From a bacterium (GTDB taxonomy: Bacteria; Patescibacteriota; WWE3; 2-01-FULL-39-13; JAQBTZ01), in NCBI GenBank assembly GCA_027624675.1, contig JAQBTZ010000048.1:1-5336 (forward strand): 5,336 nt of DNA. The letters run 5' to 3'. This document shows positions 5,336 to 5,336 of the stretch, in pieces. The notes under the pieces are model-generated. The model was not told where the DNA came from and searched no databases. It saw nothing but the letters and a program-made list of their open reading frames with translations. Both the position numbers and the translations under genes were made by a program. The number at the start of each line of letters is the position of its first letter. The first letter of the stretch is position 1.

Positions 5336-5336
5336 A

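Larger units (their letters stand above)
5172..5336 (-). other. G+C-rich, inverted-repeat-dense segment of unknown nature (possible structured RNA or leader)
   Basis: By hand count, 5181-5330 is about 49% G+C (74 of 150), while 5041-5140 in the adjoining gene is about 26%. The segment holds several inverted repeats. GGCTCTG (5286-5292) pairs with CAGAGCC (5324-5330). CTTGCCT (5253-5259) pairs with AGGCAAG (5266-5272). AGGCAA (5266-5271) can instead pair with TTGCCT (5275-5280). A 7-bp stem with one G-U pair forms at 5181-5201. In A+T-rich genomes this pattern is usual for structural RNAs. I find no signatures of tRNA, 5S, tmRNA tag or T-arm, RNase P or SRP RNA on either strand. The strand is assigned only because the downstream gene is on minus. 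The segment is cut by the window end. Confidence 0.4.

Noticed and set aside
5172..5336. T-box leader controlling the operon that contains argS
   Set aside because: AGGGTG occurs at about 5200-5205 on the minus strand, but the conserved T-box core (AGGGTGGNACCGCG) and a terminator are absent, and the first downstream gene is not the synthetase.

Overview
This is an A+T-rich bacterial window with five complete protein genes on compact spacing. One lies on the plus strand and four run consecutively on the minus strand. The likely source is a Candidate Phyla Radiation (Patescibacteria) genome. That is an inference from the arginyl-tRNA synthetase sequence style around HIGH, the roughly 200-residue long-form nucleoside diphosphate kinase, the lack of clear Shine-Dalgarno sequences and the low G+C; no taxonomic marker is present. 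All stops are TAA or TAG and standard bacterial translation reads every frame cleanly.

Layout. Positions 1-109 are an A/T-rich leader that ends in a 7-bp-period tandem repeat, followed by a P-loop kinase of the UPF0200/dephospho-CoA-kinase-like type (110-670, plus). A large perfect inverted repeat (674-707) fills the gap between this gene and the convergent ndk (722-1321, minus). A good sigma70-type promoter (about 1350-1385) lies just upstream of ndk. Further along the minus strand come a membrane-anchored calcineurin-like metallophosphoesterase (1396-2421), arginyl-tRNA synthetase (2442-4187) and an M29/NicX-superfamily aminopeptidase-like metalloprotein (4168-5142). The aminopeptidase and argS overlap by 20 bp, and argS and the phosphoesterase are 20 bp apart, so these three look like one transcription unit running aminopeptidase, argS, phosphoesterase. 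ndk can be read from it or from its own promoter. The segment from about 5172 to the window end is about half G+C, against about a quarter in the adjoining gene start. It carries several inverted repeats and a 12-bp tandem repeat, and I could not identify it.

The genes are housekeeping: tRNA charging, NTP supply, peptide turnover and a phosphoesterase. The unusual material is the DNA structure. Two perfect palindromes share the core GGWCAGWCC...GGWCTGWCC with pair-preserving differences. One is intergenic; the other occupies exactly 11 codons inside argS. This looks like a palindromic repeat family that can sit inside a coding sequence. Another perfect inverted repeat sits in a second interdomain linker of argS, and the 5172-5336 segment has the look of a structured RNA or leader.
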